From positions 1 through 49,940 of the forward strand of contig CALMIR010000034.1 of NCBI GenBank assembly GCA_937864265.1: a stretch of 49,940 nucleotides of DNA. The letters are read 5' to 3'. The notes under the pieces were generated by a model. It ran no database searches. It was not told where the DNA came from and worked only from the letters and a program-made list of their open reading frames with translations. Shown piece by piece: positions 9,391 to 18,080 of the stretch. Origin of the DNA: an uncultured Saprospirales bacterium. GTDB lineage: Bacteria > Bacteroidota > Bacteroidia > Chitinophagales > Saprospiraceae. The number at the start of each line of letters is the position of its first letter. Within the stretch, counting starts at the first letter, position 1. Made by a program: the position numbers and the translations under genes.

Positions 9391-9584
9391 TTGGGAATGG
9401 GGCTATTTATGATCAGTCGTGTGGAAAAAGGAGGGTAAGAAAACTTGGCTCGCACACAAGTTGGGATCAGTCTTTACATCCGTGCATGTCTGGACTGGCC
9501 ATTGAGTTTCCCCATTTTACAAATAAAACAACTCCTCAAAACATTTTATCTTTACGGTTTACATTCACCGAACAAACCTCTTGA

Positions 9585-10154
9585 TTGAAAAAGCCTTTTG
9601 GAAATTTTATGCTGCCGATTGCGATCGGCCTTTTGCTCTACTTGGGGTCTGGATGCCAACGGACTCCTCCAGCAAAAACCTACCGCATCGGCTTTTCCCA
9701 ATGCTGCAACGACCCGTGGCGGGACGCGATGAACGGCGAAATGTACCGGGAACTGCCCCTCCACCCTGAACTCGACTTCGTGATGCGAGAAGCGGGCAAC
9801 GACAGCGAAAACCAAATCGCCCAAATTAGGGAAATGGTGGCTTTGGGACTAGACCTGCTCATCGTTTCGCCCAACGAGGCAAAGCCGCTCACCCCCATTG
9901 TGGAAGAGGTGTTCCAGCAGGGCATCCCAGTCATTTTGATTGACAGGAAAACGGAATCAGAACGCTACACTGCCTTTATCGGGGCAGACAATTTTGAAAT
10001 CGGGAAAACCGCAGGTAAATACATCGCCAACAAGTTTGAAGGCCAGGCCAAAATCCTCGAAATACAGCTCGGCATGACCATGACCCCCGCCCGTGAGCGA
10101 AATCGGGGCTTCTTGGAAGCCATATTAAACGAAATTACGGAGCACTTGTCGTGA
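9585..10154 (+). pseudogene. N-terminal fragment of a fructan-type hybrid two-component sensor
   Basis: Codes for 189 residues: a hydrophobic N-terminus with a possible lipid-attachment cysteine (Cys24 in LGSGC), then a type-1 periplasmic sugar-binding domain that stops early. The motifs YRIGFSQCCNDPWRDAMNGE, MVALGLDLLIVSPNEAKPL, GIPVILIDRKT and YTAFIGADNFEIGKTAGKYI are those of the N-terminal sensor of Bacteroidota hybrid two-component regulators such as the fructose-sensing regulator of the Bacteroides fructan locus. Those proteins are over 1,200 residues long with kinase, receiver and AraC domains. Here the reading frame ends about half way through the binding domain (GFLEAILNEITEHLS) and the GH32 gene starts 36 bases later. 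I call it a remnant. A short stand-alone sugar-binding lipoprotein is the less likely alternative, because half of the two-lobed domain is missing. Confidence 0.72.
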
Positions 10155-10189
10155 TCTCCTATTAAAAAACGAAACTTCATTTTCAGGAC

Positions 10190-12238
10190 ATGAAAAAACT
10201 GACCATAATACTTCTCACATTTTCCTTTTTCATGGCTTGCCAAAGCGGACAGCAACCTACCGCCGACAAGCCAGAAGCGGCTGCCGAACAGTACCGTCCT
10301 CTTTTCCATTTTACCCCACCAGCAAAATGGATGAACGACCCTAACGGGATGGTTTTTTACGAAGGCGAATACCACCTTTTTTACCAGCACTATCCAGAGG
10401 ACATCGTTTGGGGGCCGATGCATTGGGGGCACGCAGTTAGCAGGGATTTGCTCACTTGGGAACACCTGCCCATTGCGCTGTACCCCGATTCGCTCGGCTA
10501 CATTTTTTCCGGCAGCGCTGTGGTGGACTGGAAAAACACGAGCGGCTTTGGCGTGGATGGCGAGCCACCGCTCATTGCCATTTTCACCCACCACGACCCG
10601 GTGGGAGAGAAAGCGGGTCGGAATGATTTCCAATACCAAAGCATCGCTTACTCCAATGACAAAGGCAGAACTTGGACGAAATATGAGGGCAACCCCGTCG
10701 TGCCCAACCCCGGCATCCGTGACTTCCGGGATCCCAAGGTGATTTGGGATGAAGATAGCCAGCAGTGGGTGATGGTTTTCGCCGCTTGGGACCATGTGAC
10801 ATTTTATGGCTCGCCCAACCTGAAAGACTGGGAACACCTCAGCGATTTTGGTCGGGAATGGGGCACTCATGCAGGTGTTTGGGAATGCCCCGATCTCTTT
10901 CCGATGACATTAGAAGACGGGGGCAAGAAACAGTGGGTGTTGCTGGTGAGCCTCAACCCCGGCGGGCCGAATGGGGGCTCCGGCACGCAGTATTTTGTCG
11001 GAAATTTTGATGGAAAAAGCTTCACCTTGGACGAGGGCTTCGCCCAAAATTTCGGAAAAATACCCGCCCATGTGCCAGATGGAGAAGTCTTTGCCGATTT
11101 TGAAAATGGCTACGGCGATTGGAATACAGAAGGCGAAGCATTTGGCACAAAACCAGCCAATGGCTCACTCTCCAAGCAAATGGACATCACGGGCTTCAGT
11201 GGCAAGGCATTCGTGAATAGCTACTACGGTGGCGACCAAGCGACAGGCAAACTCATTTCGCCAAATTTCACCATAGGCCGTAGCTTCATCAATTTCCAAA
11301 TTGGCGGCGGCAACGACAAACTACGCACGGCCATTAACCTCGTGGTGGACGGCCAAAGCGTCCGCAGCGCCTCCGGCAGCAATGGCGAACAACTGAAATG
11401 GACGGGCTGGGATGTGTCGGATTTGAAAGGCAAGACTGCTCACCTTGAAATCGTGGACACCCACACCGGGGGCTGGGGTCACATCAATCTGGATCAAATC
11501 ATATTTGCCGATGAATTGGCTATCCCTGCAAAGGACAAAGCCGTCTGGCTCGACTGGGGGCGTGACAATTATGCCGGGGTCACTTTTTCCGATGTGCCCG
11601 GTGATCGTCGCATTTTCATAGGCTGGATGTCAAATTGGGACTATGCCCAGGTAGTGCCGACCGAATCCTGGCGCTCGGCGATGACACTACCGAGGGACTT
11701 GGTTTTGAAAAATAGCGACAAGGGTTTACTCTTGGTTTCCCTACCTTCAGGTGAACTGCAAAAGCTGCGTGGCAAATCCTTTCTACTAGAAAACCAGTCC
11801 CTTACAGGCGAACTGGACTTGACGGACAAGCTGGTTTTTTCACCTGCTGCTTCGGAGATGGAATTGGAAATCGAACTGCAAGATGGAGGCGCAACTGACT
11901 TTGGTATCGCACTTTCCAACTCCAAAGGCGAAGAATACCGCATCGGCTTCGATGCCGCCAGCAAGCAATTTTACAGCGACCGCACCAAAGCAGGGGATGC
12001 TTCTTTCTCCACCGTTTTTGCGGCCAACCGCCACTTGGCGCAACGGATTTCCGATGATAAGACCATCCGATTCCACCTCTTTTTTGACGTGGCCTCCTGC
12101 GAGCTGTTTGCCGATGGAGGAGAGGTGGTGATGACGGATATTTTCTTTCCCGAGGAGGTTTTCAGCCAACTGAAAATCTATTCGATAAACGGAGCGGTAC
12201 AGGTGAAAGGGGGGCAGATTTATGAGATGGAGGAATAG
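10190..12238 (+). CDS. GH32 fructan hydrolase lipoprotein (levanase/inulinase type)
   Basis: A 682-residue glycoside hydrolase family 32 enzyme predicted to release fructose from fructans. The signal peptide ends in FMAC, so Cys17 is probably lipidated. The three catalytic acids are visible: nucleophile Asp50 in WMNDPNG, Asp181 in DFRDPKV and acid/base Glu232 in WECPDLF. The five-blade propeller is interrupted at about residues 300-440 by an extra domain (from EVFADFENGYGDWNTEG to INLDQIIFADE) that looks like a beta-sandwich, possibly carbohydrate-binding. The propeller resumes at AVWLDWGRDNYAGVTF, and a C-terminal beta-sandwich follows (about 540-680). It sits directly behind the remnant of the fructan sensor; no SusC/SusD pair or fructokinase is adjacent. 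Exo or endo specificity cannot be told by eye. Confidence 0.93.
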   Translation: MKKLTIILLTFSFFMACQSGQQPTADKPEAAAEQYRPLFHFTPPAKWMNDPNGMVFYEGEYHLFYQHYPEDIVWGPMHWGHAVSRDLLTWEHLPIALYPDSLGYIFSGSAVVDWKNTSGFGVDGEPPLIAIFTHHDPVGEKAGRNDFQYQSIAYSNDKGRTWTKYEGNPVVPNPGIRDFRDPKVIWDEDSQQWVMVFAAWDHVTFYGSPNLKDWEHLSDFGREWGTHAGVWECPDLFPMTLEDGGKKQWVLLVSLNPGGPNGGSGTQYFVGNFDGKSFTLDEGFAQNFGKIPAHVPDGEVFADFENGYGDWNTEGEAFGTKPANGSLSKQMDITGFSGKAFVNSYYGGDQATGKLISPNFTIGRSFINFQIGGGNDKLRTAINLVVDGQSVRSASGSNGEQLKWTGWDVSDLKGKTAHLEIVDTHTGGWGHINLDQIIFADELAIPAKDKAVWLDWGRDNYAGVTFSDVPGDRRIFIGWMSNWDYAQVVPTESWRSAMTLPRDLVLKNSDKGLLLVSLPSGELQKLRGKSFLLENQSLTGELDLTDKLVFSPAASEMELEIELQDGGATDFGIALSNSKGEEYRIGFDAASKQFYSDRTKAGDASFSTVFAANRHLAQRISDDKTIRFHLFFDVASCELFADGGEVVMTDIFFPEEVFSQLKIYSINGAVQVKGGQIYEMEE

Positions 12239-12574
12239 GAGATGGGTATAAAAACACCTATTCAATACGTACATGTCGTGTCTTCTAAAAAAACAGCTTC
12301 ATTTAATCTCTGAAGGCGGCAGGAGAGCTAAGATTATTTGCAGGCGGCCCATCAAATCACTCAACTCTGAAAAGGAGCTACCTTCTATGGCTTTACTTTC
12401 GATGAGGTCTATTACTGGGAGTCCAGAGGAATCGTGTGGACAGCCTCTACCATGAGGAGATAGGCTTAAGGGCAATTCTGCAGGGGCAACTACCGAGCAT
12501 GCCTTTAAGCAGGTGCGTAAGGGTGTTTATACACAATTTTCGTTGTCCTATGAATTGGGGGGAAGCTTAGAACA
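12239..12574. other. Gene-poor stretch after the GH32 gene
   Basis: 336 bases without a convincing gene. A 7-bp inverted repeat (12233-12239 with 12257-12263) might end GH32 transcription but lacks a T tract. One frame near 12385-12460 reads YGFTFDEVYYWESRGIVWTA before a stop, with broken frames on both sides; it may be a relic of a coding region, but I cannot name a family. No repeats or RNA genes seen. Confidence 0.4.
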
Positions 12575-14374
12575 TCAAATATTATCCCCCCGCAGCAAAC
12601 GAAAACGCTTCCGGGCTTCCACTGCCAGCGTACTATCGGAATGGTCAATGAAAAGGGTTTCGTAAAGGGTTTTTGCTTTTTCTATATCTCCCAGATGGCG
12701 TTCGTACAATTCGGCCAGTTCAAACAGGGCATTATCGGCGCGAATTTCTTCGGGGTAGTTATCCACAATATGTTGGAACAATTCAGCGGCGGTTTCGTAT
12801 TCGCGTTTCTTTTTATACACCTGTGCTTTCAGGTACATCACATCGTCGCCCAGGCTATGCTCGGGAAATAACGCGGTAATGGAGTCGAGTTTGACAAATG
12901 CTTCGTCAAAGCGATTTTGGAAAACCAACAATTCCGCATCGGCATATAGTTGAAGGCTTTGAGCCGTTGTATCTAAGCCGAGGTTGTCCATGATAAACAC
13001 GGATAGATCCAGCGCGTCGTTGGCGATCAGTTTGGAAGTGGAGGCTTTCAATATGTCGAATTGCGCTTGCGCCCATTCAAAATTGCCAGTATAGTACGAT
13101 AAACGGGCGTTGCGAAAACGGGCTTCGTGGCCCAATACATCTTCTTTAAATACTTTATCCACTTGGGAATACAACAAGGTGGCCTCCCATCTTTCTCCTT
13201 GCATCAGGTAATAATCGGCCAGATTGATCTTGCCCATTGCTTGAAGGTTGATATTGATGCCGGGGTATTCGATCATTTCATTGAGCATGACGATCGCCTT
13301 ATCCAGGTTGTTGATGTACAGTGCTTCCAATTCGGCCAATTCCAAGATCAAATTGGCTGTGATTTTGGAGCGGCCAAATTCTGACAAGAAACTTTCGTAT
13401 TCCTGCTCGAGTTGCAAGAGCTCTTCCATTTGATAGCTATAACCTTCCACCAGCCTTTTTCGCTTGCAGCGCAGCGACTCGCGTTTGGCATCAATGTAAT
13501 AAGTACAGCTCGGCCCTTTTTCCTGGATGATGTATTCGTAAGCCATGATGGCAGCATCATAGGCTTTGTCTTCTGCCGCGATTTCAGCAATGCGATTTAC
13601 CCGTCCGCCGTTTTCTTTCAGACGGCGATCCAACGCTCTAGCCTGGCGAAAAGCATTTTGATAGTCTTTTTGTTGTAAAAAAACCCAAGAGAGCATTTCC
13701 GGGTAATATTCCGATTCGGGTTTTTCTTGAATGCGGTTGTACAATTGCACCTGTAGCTCCTGGTAATCGTCTTTGCCCAATGAGCGCTGAAAAATGGATT
13801 TGACATTATTGAGCTTGGCCGGGTCGCTGTCGATGCTGTTGAGGTAGCTCGTAATCATTTCTGGTATATCTCCCTTGCGGCGATACAGTTCGCCCAAGTT
13901 ATAAGCAAATATCTGTTCGTCGTTCAGTAGTTTGGTTCCCTTCTCATAAGTTTCGATAGCCTGTTCATATTTGGTCAGCAACATGAAATTGTTGGCCAGC
14001 TTGGTGATGGTGTATTGGTCGGGCGGTAGCAGGTCGATAGCTTGGCGAAATTGTTCATCCGCTTCTTCGTACTTCACCTGGCGCTCAAACAATTTGCCGT
14101 AAGCGACATAAAGGCTGACGTTTTCGGGGAATTTTTTGAGTTGTTTCTTGATGACTTTTTCACAATTATCAAAATCTTCCAATGCTAAAAGGCACTCCAC
14201 GTAGCGATCGAAAAATACATCGTTGTAAGCGCTTTCATTATACAACTTCTCGTACAGGACTGCTGCTTTTTCATATTCCCCGTCCCGGTAGTATTGGTCT
14301 GCCAGTTTAGATTCTTGGGCTTGAAGTAGTATTGCTCCAATTAAAAAAGTCGCCAAAAAAAAGATACGTTTCAT
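12575..14374 (-). CDS. Exported TPR-repeat protein
   Basis: A 599-residue protein with a cleavable signal peptide (MKRIFFLATFLIGAILLQAQ) followed almost entirely by tetratricopeptide repeats. Clear TPR helices include YYRDGEYEKAAVLYEKLY (near the N-terminus), YGKLFERQVKYEEADEQFRQ, YETAAELFQHIVDNYPEEIR and LFELAELYERHLGDIEKAKT. The fold points to protein-protein interaction in the periplasm; the partner is unknown. I start at the ATG at 14374, because the in-frame ATG at 14392 puts extra residues ahead of a good signal peptide. It follows tonB on the same strand, but a strong hairpin (14475-14510) lies between them, so it is probably transcribed separately. No enzymatic domain is visible. Confidence 0.85.
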   Translation of the reverse strand: MKRIFFLATFLIGAILLQAQESKLADQYYRDGEYEKAAVLYEKLYNESAYNDVFFDRYVECLLALEDFDNCEKVIKKQLKKFPENVSLYVAYGKLFERQVKYEEADEQFRQAIDLLPPDQYTITKLANNFMLLTKYEQAIETYEKGTKLLNDEQIFAYNLGELYRRKGDIPEMITSYLNSIDSDPAKLNNVKSIFQRSLGKDDYQELQVQLYNRIQEKPESEYYPEMLSWVFLQQKDYQNAFRQARALDRRLKENGGRVNRIAEIAAEDKAYDAAIMAYEYIIQEKGPSCTYYIDAKRESLRCKRKRLVEGYSYQMEELLQLEQEYESFLSEFGRSKITANLILELAELEALYINNLDKAIVMLNEMIEYPGININLQAMGKINLADYYLMQGERWEATLLYSQVDKVFKEDVLGHEARFRNARLSYYTGNFEWAQAQFDILKASTSKLIANDALDLSVFIMDNLGLDTTAQSLQLYADAELLVFQNRFDEAFVKLDSITALFPEHSLGDDVMYLKAQVYKKKREYETAAELFQHIVDNYPEEIRADNALFELAELYERHLGDIEKAKTLYETLFIDHSDSTLAVEARKRFRLLRGDNI

Positions 14375-14474
14375 TGTGATTATTTTGTACAAGACACAAC
14401 TGGGTGAACTTCAATATTTGTTTAAATTTCTGATATAAAACGCGGAAAAAAAGTAAAAGTTGCTTTCACAAACG

Positions 14475-14510
14475 TAAACGGCCAGCTACTGTACAGTAAC
14501 CGGCCGTTTA
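14475..14510 (-). terminator. Hairpin terminator after tonB
   Basis: Two 18-base arms (14475-14492 and 14493-14510) with two mismatches and a central palindrome TACTGTACAGTA. On the minus strand it lies 26 bases after the tonB stop and is followed by a T-rich stretch. It should end the gcvH-VanZ-tonB transcript. Confidence 0.7.
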
Positions 14511-14535
14511 TCGGAACAATAAAAAATTGTGTAGA

Positions 14536-15450
14536 TTATTCCAATCGGAATTTTACTGGTAAATTGAATTGAACTCTTACAGGGCGGCCACGCTGCTTTC
14601 CGGGAATCCATTTCAAGCCTTGGTCATTCATCAGGTTCACCACCCGCAGTGCTTCTTGTCCACACTGGGCGCCGATGTCTCTGACAACTGTTGCTTCTTT
14701 AATGGATCCATCCTTTTCTACCACGAACTGAACCACAACCGTTCCTTCTACACCATTTTCGCGGGCGATGGCTGGGTATTTGATGTTTTTGTAGATAAAC
14801 TCGAGCATTTTCTTATCTGCGCAAGCCTTTTTCTCGTCTTTGGTTGGCAGATCTTCACAGCCTGGAAAACGAGGCATATCTTCCACCACTTTGAAGATTT
14901 CATCTACTGTCGGTGCTGGTGGTGGTGGTGGTGGCGGTGGTGGCGGTGGTGGTGCTTTTTCTACCACTGGTGGTGCTTCTACCACAGAGTTGTCATCCAC
15001 CGATTGATCCTGGAATACAGGTTCATCTTCTTCTAAAATGGTTTCATCCGGCACCTCTTCGATCACTGGAGGAGGCGGTGGTGGTGGCGGTGGCGGTGGT
15101 TCCGCAGTACGAGGAGGCTCGATTTCGATTTCCTCATCAAATTCCAGGGCGCCTTCCGGAATATAAACTTCTTCTTCATACTGCGTCCAGCTAAAGGACA
15201 GTATAGTAAGAACAAGGGAAGCAACCAAACCCAAATTGAAAAATGTACCGCTCAGTTTGAACGAATCCGCTTTCGGATACTTGGTTCTTCCATCAACCGG
15301 AGACTTAGTTGGACCACCCTGATCGCCGGTAAAACCGGCCATAGCTTGTTTGGCGTACTTATTGCGCAAAGCGACTATGATGAGGGTTACTACAGCAACC
15401 AACCCGATTAGCCCGCCCAATAATGCTCCGCCCGAAACAGACAGATCCAT
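14536..15450 (-). CDS. TonB-family energy transducer with two polyproline tracts
   Basis: A 304-residue TonB homologue that couples inner-membrane energy to outer-membrane TonB-dependent receptors, such as the one at 44530-46986. Two hydrophobic segments are seen (about 8-28 and 69-86). The periplasmic spacer has two long proline runs of 11 and 12 residues, separated by an acidic stretch (VPDETILEEDEPVFQDQS). The C-terminal TonB domain (about 210-304) has KYPAIARENGVEGTVVVQF and ends PVRVQFNLPVKFRLE. The two-membrane-segment form and the inserted RFPGCEDL...KACADKK cysteine pair are common in Bacteroidota. It follows the VanZ-like gene by five bases. ExbB and ExbD are not in the window. Confidence 0.9.
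   Translation of the reverse strand: MDLSVSGGALLGGLIGLVAVVTLIIVALRNKYAKQAMAGFTGDQGGPTKSPVDGRTKYPKADSFKLSGTFFNLGLVASLVLTILSFSWTQYEEEVYIPEGALEFDEEIEIEPPRTAEPPPPPPPPPPPVIEEVPDETILEEDEPVFQDQSVDDNSVVEAPPVVEKAPPPPPPPPPPPPAPTVDEIFKVVEDMPRFPGCEDLPTKDEKKACADKKMLEFIYKNIKYPAIARENGVEGTVVVQFVVEKDGSIKEATVVRDIGAQCGQEALRVVNLMNDQGLKWIPGKQRGRPVRVQFNLPVKFRLE
14918..14954 (-). repeat. Trinucleotide tract encoding the second polyproline run of TonB
   Basis: A near-pure GGT/GGC array on the plus strand, coding for about 12 prolines in TonB on the minus strand. The matching array for the first proline run lies at about 15068-15100. Such tracts can change length by slippage in whole codons. Confidence 0.8.
15068..15100 (-). 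repeat. Trinucleotide tract encoding the first polyproline run of TonB
   Basis: A GGA/GGC/GGT array coding for about 11 consecutive prolines. It is a sister of the tract at 14918-14954, and recombination between the two could delete the acidic spacer in frame. Confidence 0.75.
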
Positions 15451-15455
15451 AATAG

Positions 15456-15785
15456 TCAGATTTTTAACTTACTTAACAAATATTGTGAAAGTGCCAGACT
15501 CCCAATAGAGCCGATAATATTAGCAATAATATCAAAGAATTCAAAAAAACGATGCGGAAAAAAAGCAAATTGAGCCATTTCCAGTAAAAAACCGTACAAA
15601 GCGCCGCCTATTACAACTAGAATGCTGATTTTCCAACTCAACTTTTTGAGGACGAAAAAGCCATAAATGAATAAGGCGGATAATACAAAATATGCCCCGG
15701 CATGCGCCAATTTATCTGGTCCAACCCAGTTATTGTTTAGGGGAGGCAATTGGATGCCCCTTCCCAAGGATAGTACCAGTATCAA
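15456..15785 (-). CDS. VanZ-like membrane protein
   Basis: A small membrane protein of the VanZ-like family, at least 109 residues with four hydrophobic segments and the motif LNNNWVGPDKLAHAGAYFVL, where DKxxHxxxY is the family hallmark. A second hallmark is LLEMAQFAFFPHRFFEFFD. Function is unknown. The start is uncertain: 15785 is a TTG that would cut the first membrane helix in half. The same frame is open upstream to a TAG near 15867 and reads FWPALTWAL just before the TTG, which looks like the true first helix, but it has no ATG or GTG. It lies between gcvH and tonB, a gene order I recall from other Bacteroidota. Confidence 0.8.
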   Translation of the reverse strand: MILVLSLGRGIQLPPLNNNWVGPDKLAHAGAYFVLSALFIYGFFVLKKLSWKISILVVIGGALYGFLLEMAQFAFFPHRFFEFFDIIANIIGSIGSLALSQYLLSKLKI

Positions 15786-15893
15786 GAGCGCCCACGTTAG
15801 GGCTGGCCAAAAAGCTTTTATGTTGTATCGTTTTCTTGTAAGATGCAGGGAGGTGATTTTTTGGTGTGTCTAGAAATTGTTTTTTTTACAAAA

Positions 15894-16289
15894 TTACTCC
15901 TCGATCAACTCCTGATAGGCTGCGGCATCCATAAGTCCTTCCAACTCCTCCAAATCCGTTATTTCAATTTTGATGATCCAGCCTTCGCCATAAGGATCCT
16001 TATTGACCAGCGTTGGATCATCGCCTTTCGATTCGTCCAGCTTTTCATTGAACTCCAGCACCGTTCCTGAAACGGGCATAAACAAATCGGAAGTTGTTTT
16101 TACGGCCTCTACGGTACCGAAAATATCGTCTTTATCCAGGGTCTCCCCCACTGTTTCGACCTCAATGTAAACTAGCTCATCCAACTCCTTCTGGGCAAAA
16201 TCAGTGATCCCAATATAGGCGATATTGTTCTCTTCTACACGAATCCATTCGTGTTCCTCGGTGTATTTCAAACCTTCAGGATATTTCAT
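15894..16289 (-). CDS. gcvH: Glycine cleavage system H protein
   Basis: The 131-residue lipoyl carrier of the glycine cleavage system. It accepts the aminomethyl group from the P-protein and carries it to the T-protein. The lipoylated residue is Lys64 in [18 protein letters not shown]. Other family motifs are [11 protein letters not shown] at the N-terminus, [18 protein letters not shown], and [12 protein letters not shown] near the end. The ATG at 16289 gives the normal N-terminus; the ATG at 16331 adds 14 residues not found in the family. It is the first gene of a likely gcvH-VanZ-tonB transcript. The gcvP gene is elsewhere (4792-7674). Confidence 0.96.
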   Translation of the reverse strand: MKYPEGLKYTEEHEWIRVEENNIAYIGITDFAQKELDELVYIEVETVGETLDKDDIFGTVEAVKTTSDLFMPVSGTVLEFNEKLDESKGDDPTLVNKDPYGEGWIIKIEITDLEELEGLMDAAAYQELIEE

Positions 16290-16418
16290 AATCCAGCAAC
16301 GTTTAATTTTGTTAATTCTTTGGCCAAACAAATGGTCAAAGAAGGATTTTGTTAAAATAAGAAAGCGCTCAAAAATAGAAGATTTTTTAGAAAAAGTGTG
16401 TGTTGAATACTTTTAAAA

Positions 16419-16457
16419 AAAAAGCCTGCTCTGAGAAGACCTCAAAGCAGGCTTTTT
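16419..16457 (-). terminator. Terminator after citrate synthase gene
   Basis: Perfect 12-bp arms (16419-16430 with 16446-16457; core AGCCTGCT/AGCAGGCT) and A/T tracts on both sides. It lies 19 bases beyond the citrate synthase stop on the minus strand. The A tract continues to 16415, giving a good U run. Confidence 0.88.
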
Positions 16458-16475
16458 GTAGCGACTATTTAACCG

Positions 16476-17795
16476 TTAGGCTTCTTGTTTTTGCTTGGCA
16501 ACCAATTGCTTCACCCAATTGGTCGTGATGGACTTAGGACGCTCCAATGGGAAGCCCAGGGCGCGTGCCCAGCAAAGCGCGGCTAAGACACCCAAGGCGC
16601 GTGAGACACCAAATAATACGGTATAAAAACCATACTCTTTCATGCCGTAATGCACCAGTAGTGCGCCGGAATGCGCGTCCACATTAGGCCAGGGGTTTTT
16701 CACTTTGCCCAATTCGCCCAGGATACCTGGTACCACAGCAAAAACTTTCCAAACCACCTCTACCAAATCATCCTGCTCAATATACTTTTCGGCAAAAGCC
16801 TTTTGAGCCATAAAGCGGGGGTCTGGCTCCCGCAAAACAGCATGGCCATAGCCGGGTATAACTTGTCCCGCATCCAGGGTACTCCGCACATAATCGGCAA
16901 TTTGTTCCTTCGTCGGTTTGGTGGTGCCCAGTGCGTCGAGCATTTTAAAAATCCAACGGATAACTTCCTGATTGGCCAAGCCATGCAAGGGGCCAGCCAG
17001 CGCGTTCATCCCGCCTGCAAAAGAAAGGTAGGCATCACTGAGGGTTGACCCAATAAGGTGCGTCGTATGGGCAGAAGCGTTTCCGCCTTCATGGTCGGCA
17101 TGGATGGTCATGTATAAACGCATCAGGCTCTTGAAGTCGGGGTGGTCAATACCCAGCATGTGTGCAAAATTGCCCGCCCAGTCTTGGGAAATATCGGGTG
17201 CAATGTGCTTGTCGTTGTGATAAGTGCGCCGATAAATATATGCAGCGATACGCGGTAGCCGCGCAATCAGGTTCATGGTATCTTCGTAGGTAGGATCCCA
17301 ATAGTCGGACTTATGTATGCCCTCGTCGTAACGTTTGGCGAAGCAGCTTTCATGTTGCATCGCGTTGACCGCAATAGCAAACTGCGTCATACAATGCGTT
17401 TCTTTGGGCAATTGATCCAAAACCCGGAAGACATGCTCCGGCACGTTACTCCGGCTGGTCCACTGATTGGTCAGCCACTTCACTTCTTCTTCTGTTGGAA
17501 CTTCGCCCACCATCATCAGCCAAAAAAGCCCTTCCGGACGAGGTTCTTTCCCATCAGGCCCTTTGGGAAGCATTTCCTGCAATTGAGGGATGGAATAGCC
17601 ACGAAAATGTATTCCTGTTACAGGATCCAGGTTGGATGTTTCCCAAACCATCATTTTGATGTTTCGAGCGCCACCATAAATTTGGCCTAGGGTTACTTGA
17701 TCGACTATCAAATCGCCGTGTTCTTTTAGCATGGCTTTGATTTGATCGCGCAGCGCAGCGGACTTTTCGCTAAACTTACTTTTTAAGGGATCCAT
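16476..17795 (-). CDS. gltA: Citrate synthase, eukaryotic (mitochondrial-like) type
   Basis: A 439-residue citrate synthase that condenses acetyl-CoA and oxaloacetate as the first step of the citric acid cycle. The three catalytic residues are in GPLHGLANQEV (His), PGYGHAVLREPDPRF (His) and NVDAHSGALLVHYG (Asp). The overall sequence, with LPKGPDGKEPRPEGLFWLM and WAGNFAHMLG, matches the homodimeric type I enzyme of mitochondria rather than the hexameric NADH-inhibited GltA of enterobacteria. It stands alone, with its own terminator at 16419-16457. The ATG at 17795 (MDPLKSKFSEKS) is the only good start and there is no targeting extension. Confidence 0.94.
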   Translation of the reverse strand: MDPLKSKFSEKSAALRDQIKAMLKEHGDLIVDQVTLGQIYGGARNIKMMVWETSNLDPVTGIHFRGYSIPQLQEMLPKGPDGKEPRPEGLFWLMMVGEVPTEEEVKWLTNQWTSRSNVPEHVFRVLDQLPKETHCMTQFAIAVNAMQHESCFAKRYDEGIHKSDYWDPTYEDTMNLIARLPRIAAYIYRRTYHNDKHIAPDISQDWAGNFAHMLGIDHPDFKSLMRLYMTIHADHEGGNASAHTTHLIGSTLSDAYLSFAGGMNALAGPLHGLANQEVIRWIFKMLDALGTTKPTKEQIADYVRSTLDAGQVIPGYGHAVLREPDPRFMAQKAFAEKYIEQDDLVEVVWKVFAVVPGILGELGKVKNPWPNVDAHSGALLVHYGMKEYGFYTVLFGVSRALGVLAALCWARALGFPLERPKSITTNWVKQLVAKQKQEA

Positions 17796-17974
17796 TAAAA
17801 TATGATTAAATTGACAAGAATGTGATTAGAGTAGGATGGAAATACCCATCACCTACAACCTTATAAAATGGGAAACAGCGACTTTTGCTGATGGTTCACT
17901 CCCCCATTTTTCAATCGACAATTATACGATTAAATTGTGCTTTTTTGGCCTAAGTAGTGTGCAAAAAATTACTT

Positions 17975-18054
17975 CCCGATTGATCAAAGTCCTTAGCCTA
18001 GCGGACACACTTAAAATGAACCGTTTAGCCCGCTAGGGTAAGGACAAAATCGGG
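17975..18054. other. Long compound hairpin
   Basis: Outer arms CCCGAT (17975-17980) and ATCGGG (18049-18054) enclose a 16-bp stem (17989-18004 with 18030-18045) with one mismatch. The loop is 25 bases. Internal loops are 8 bases on the left and 3 on the right. It could be a structured RNA, a decayed small mobile element or a terminator. It has no poly-T run of its own. Confidence 0.55.
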
Positions 18055-18080
18055 GAGTTAGTTTTTCTGCGTTACTAAAA

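Noticed and set aside
9965-10870. 301-codon minus-strand frame across the sensor fragment and the GH32 start
   Set aside because: The GH32 catalytic motifs are on the plus strand in the same DNA; the minus frame shows no family features.
12273-12455. 60-codon plus-strand frame after GH32
   Set aside because: No known family; a different frame over the same DNA looks more protein-like, and both are broken.
14913-15194. 93-codon plus-strand frame rich in valine
   Set aside because: It is the complement of the polyproline codons of TonB.
4792-16289. A single glycine-cleavage operon
   Set aside because: gcvP and gcvH are on opposite strands, 8 kb apart, each with its own unit; gcvT is not in the window.
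17836-18036. 66-codon plus-strand frame
   Set aside because: Its end lies inside a large hairpin and its sequence has no signal, motif or neighbour that supports coding.
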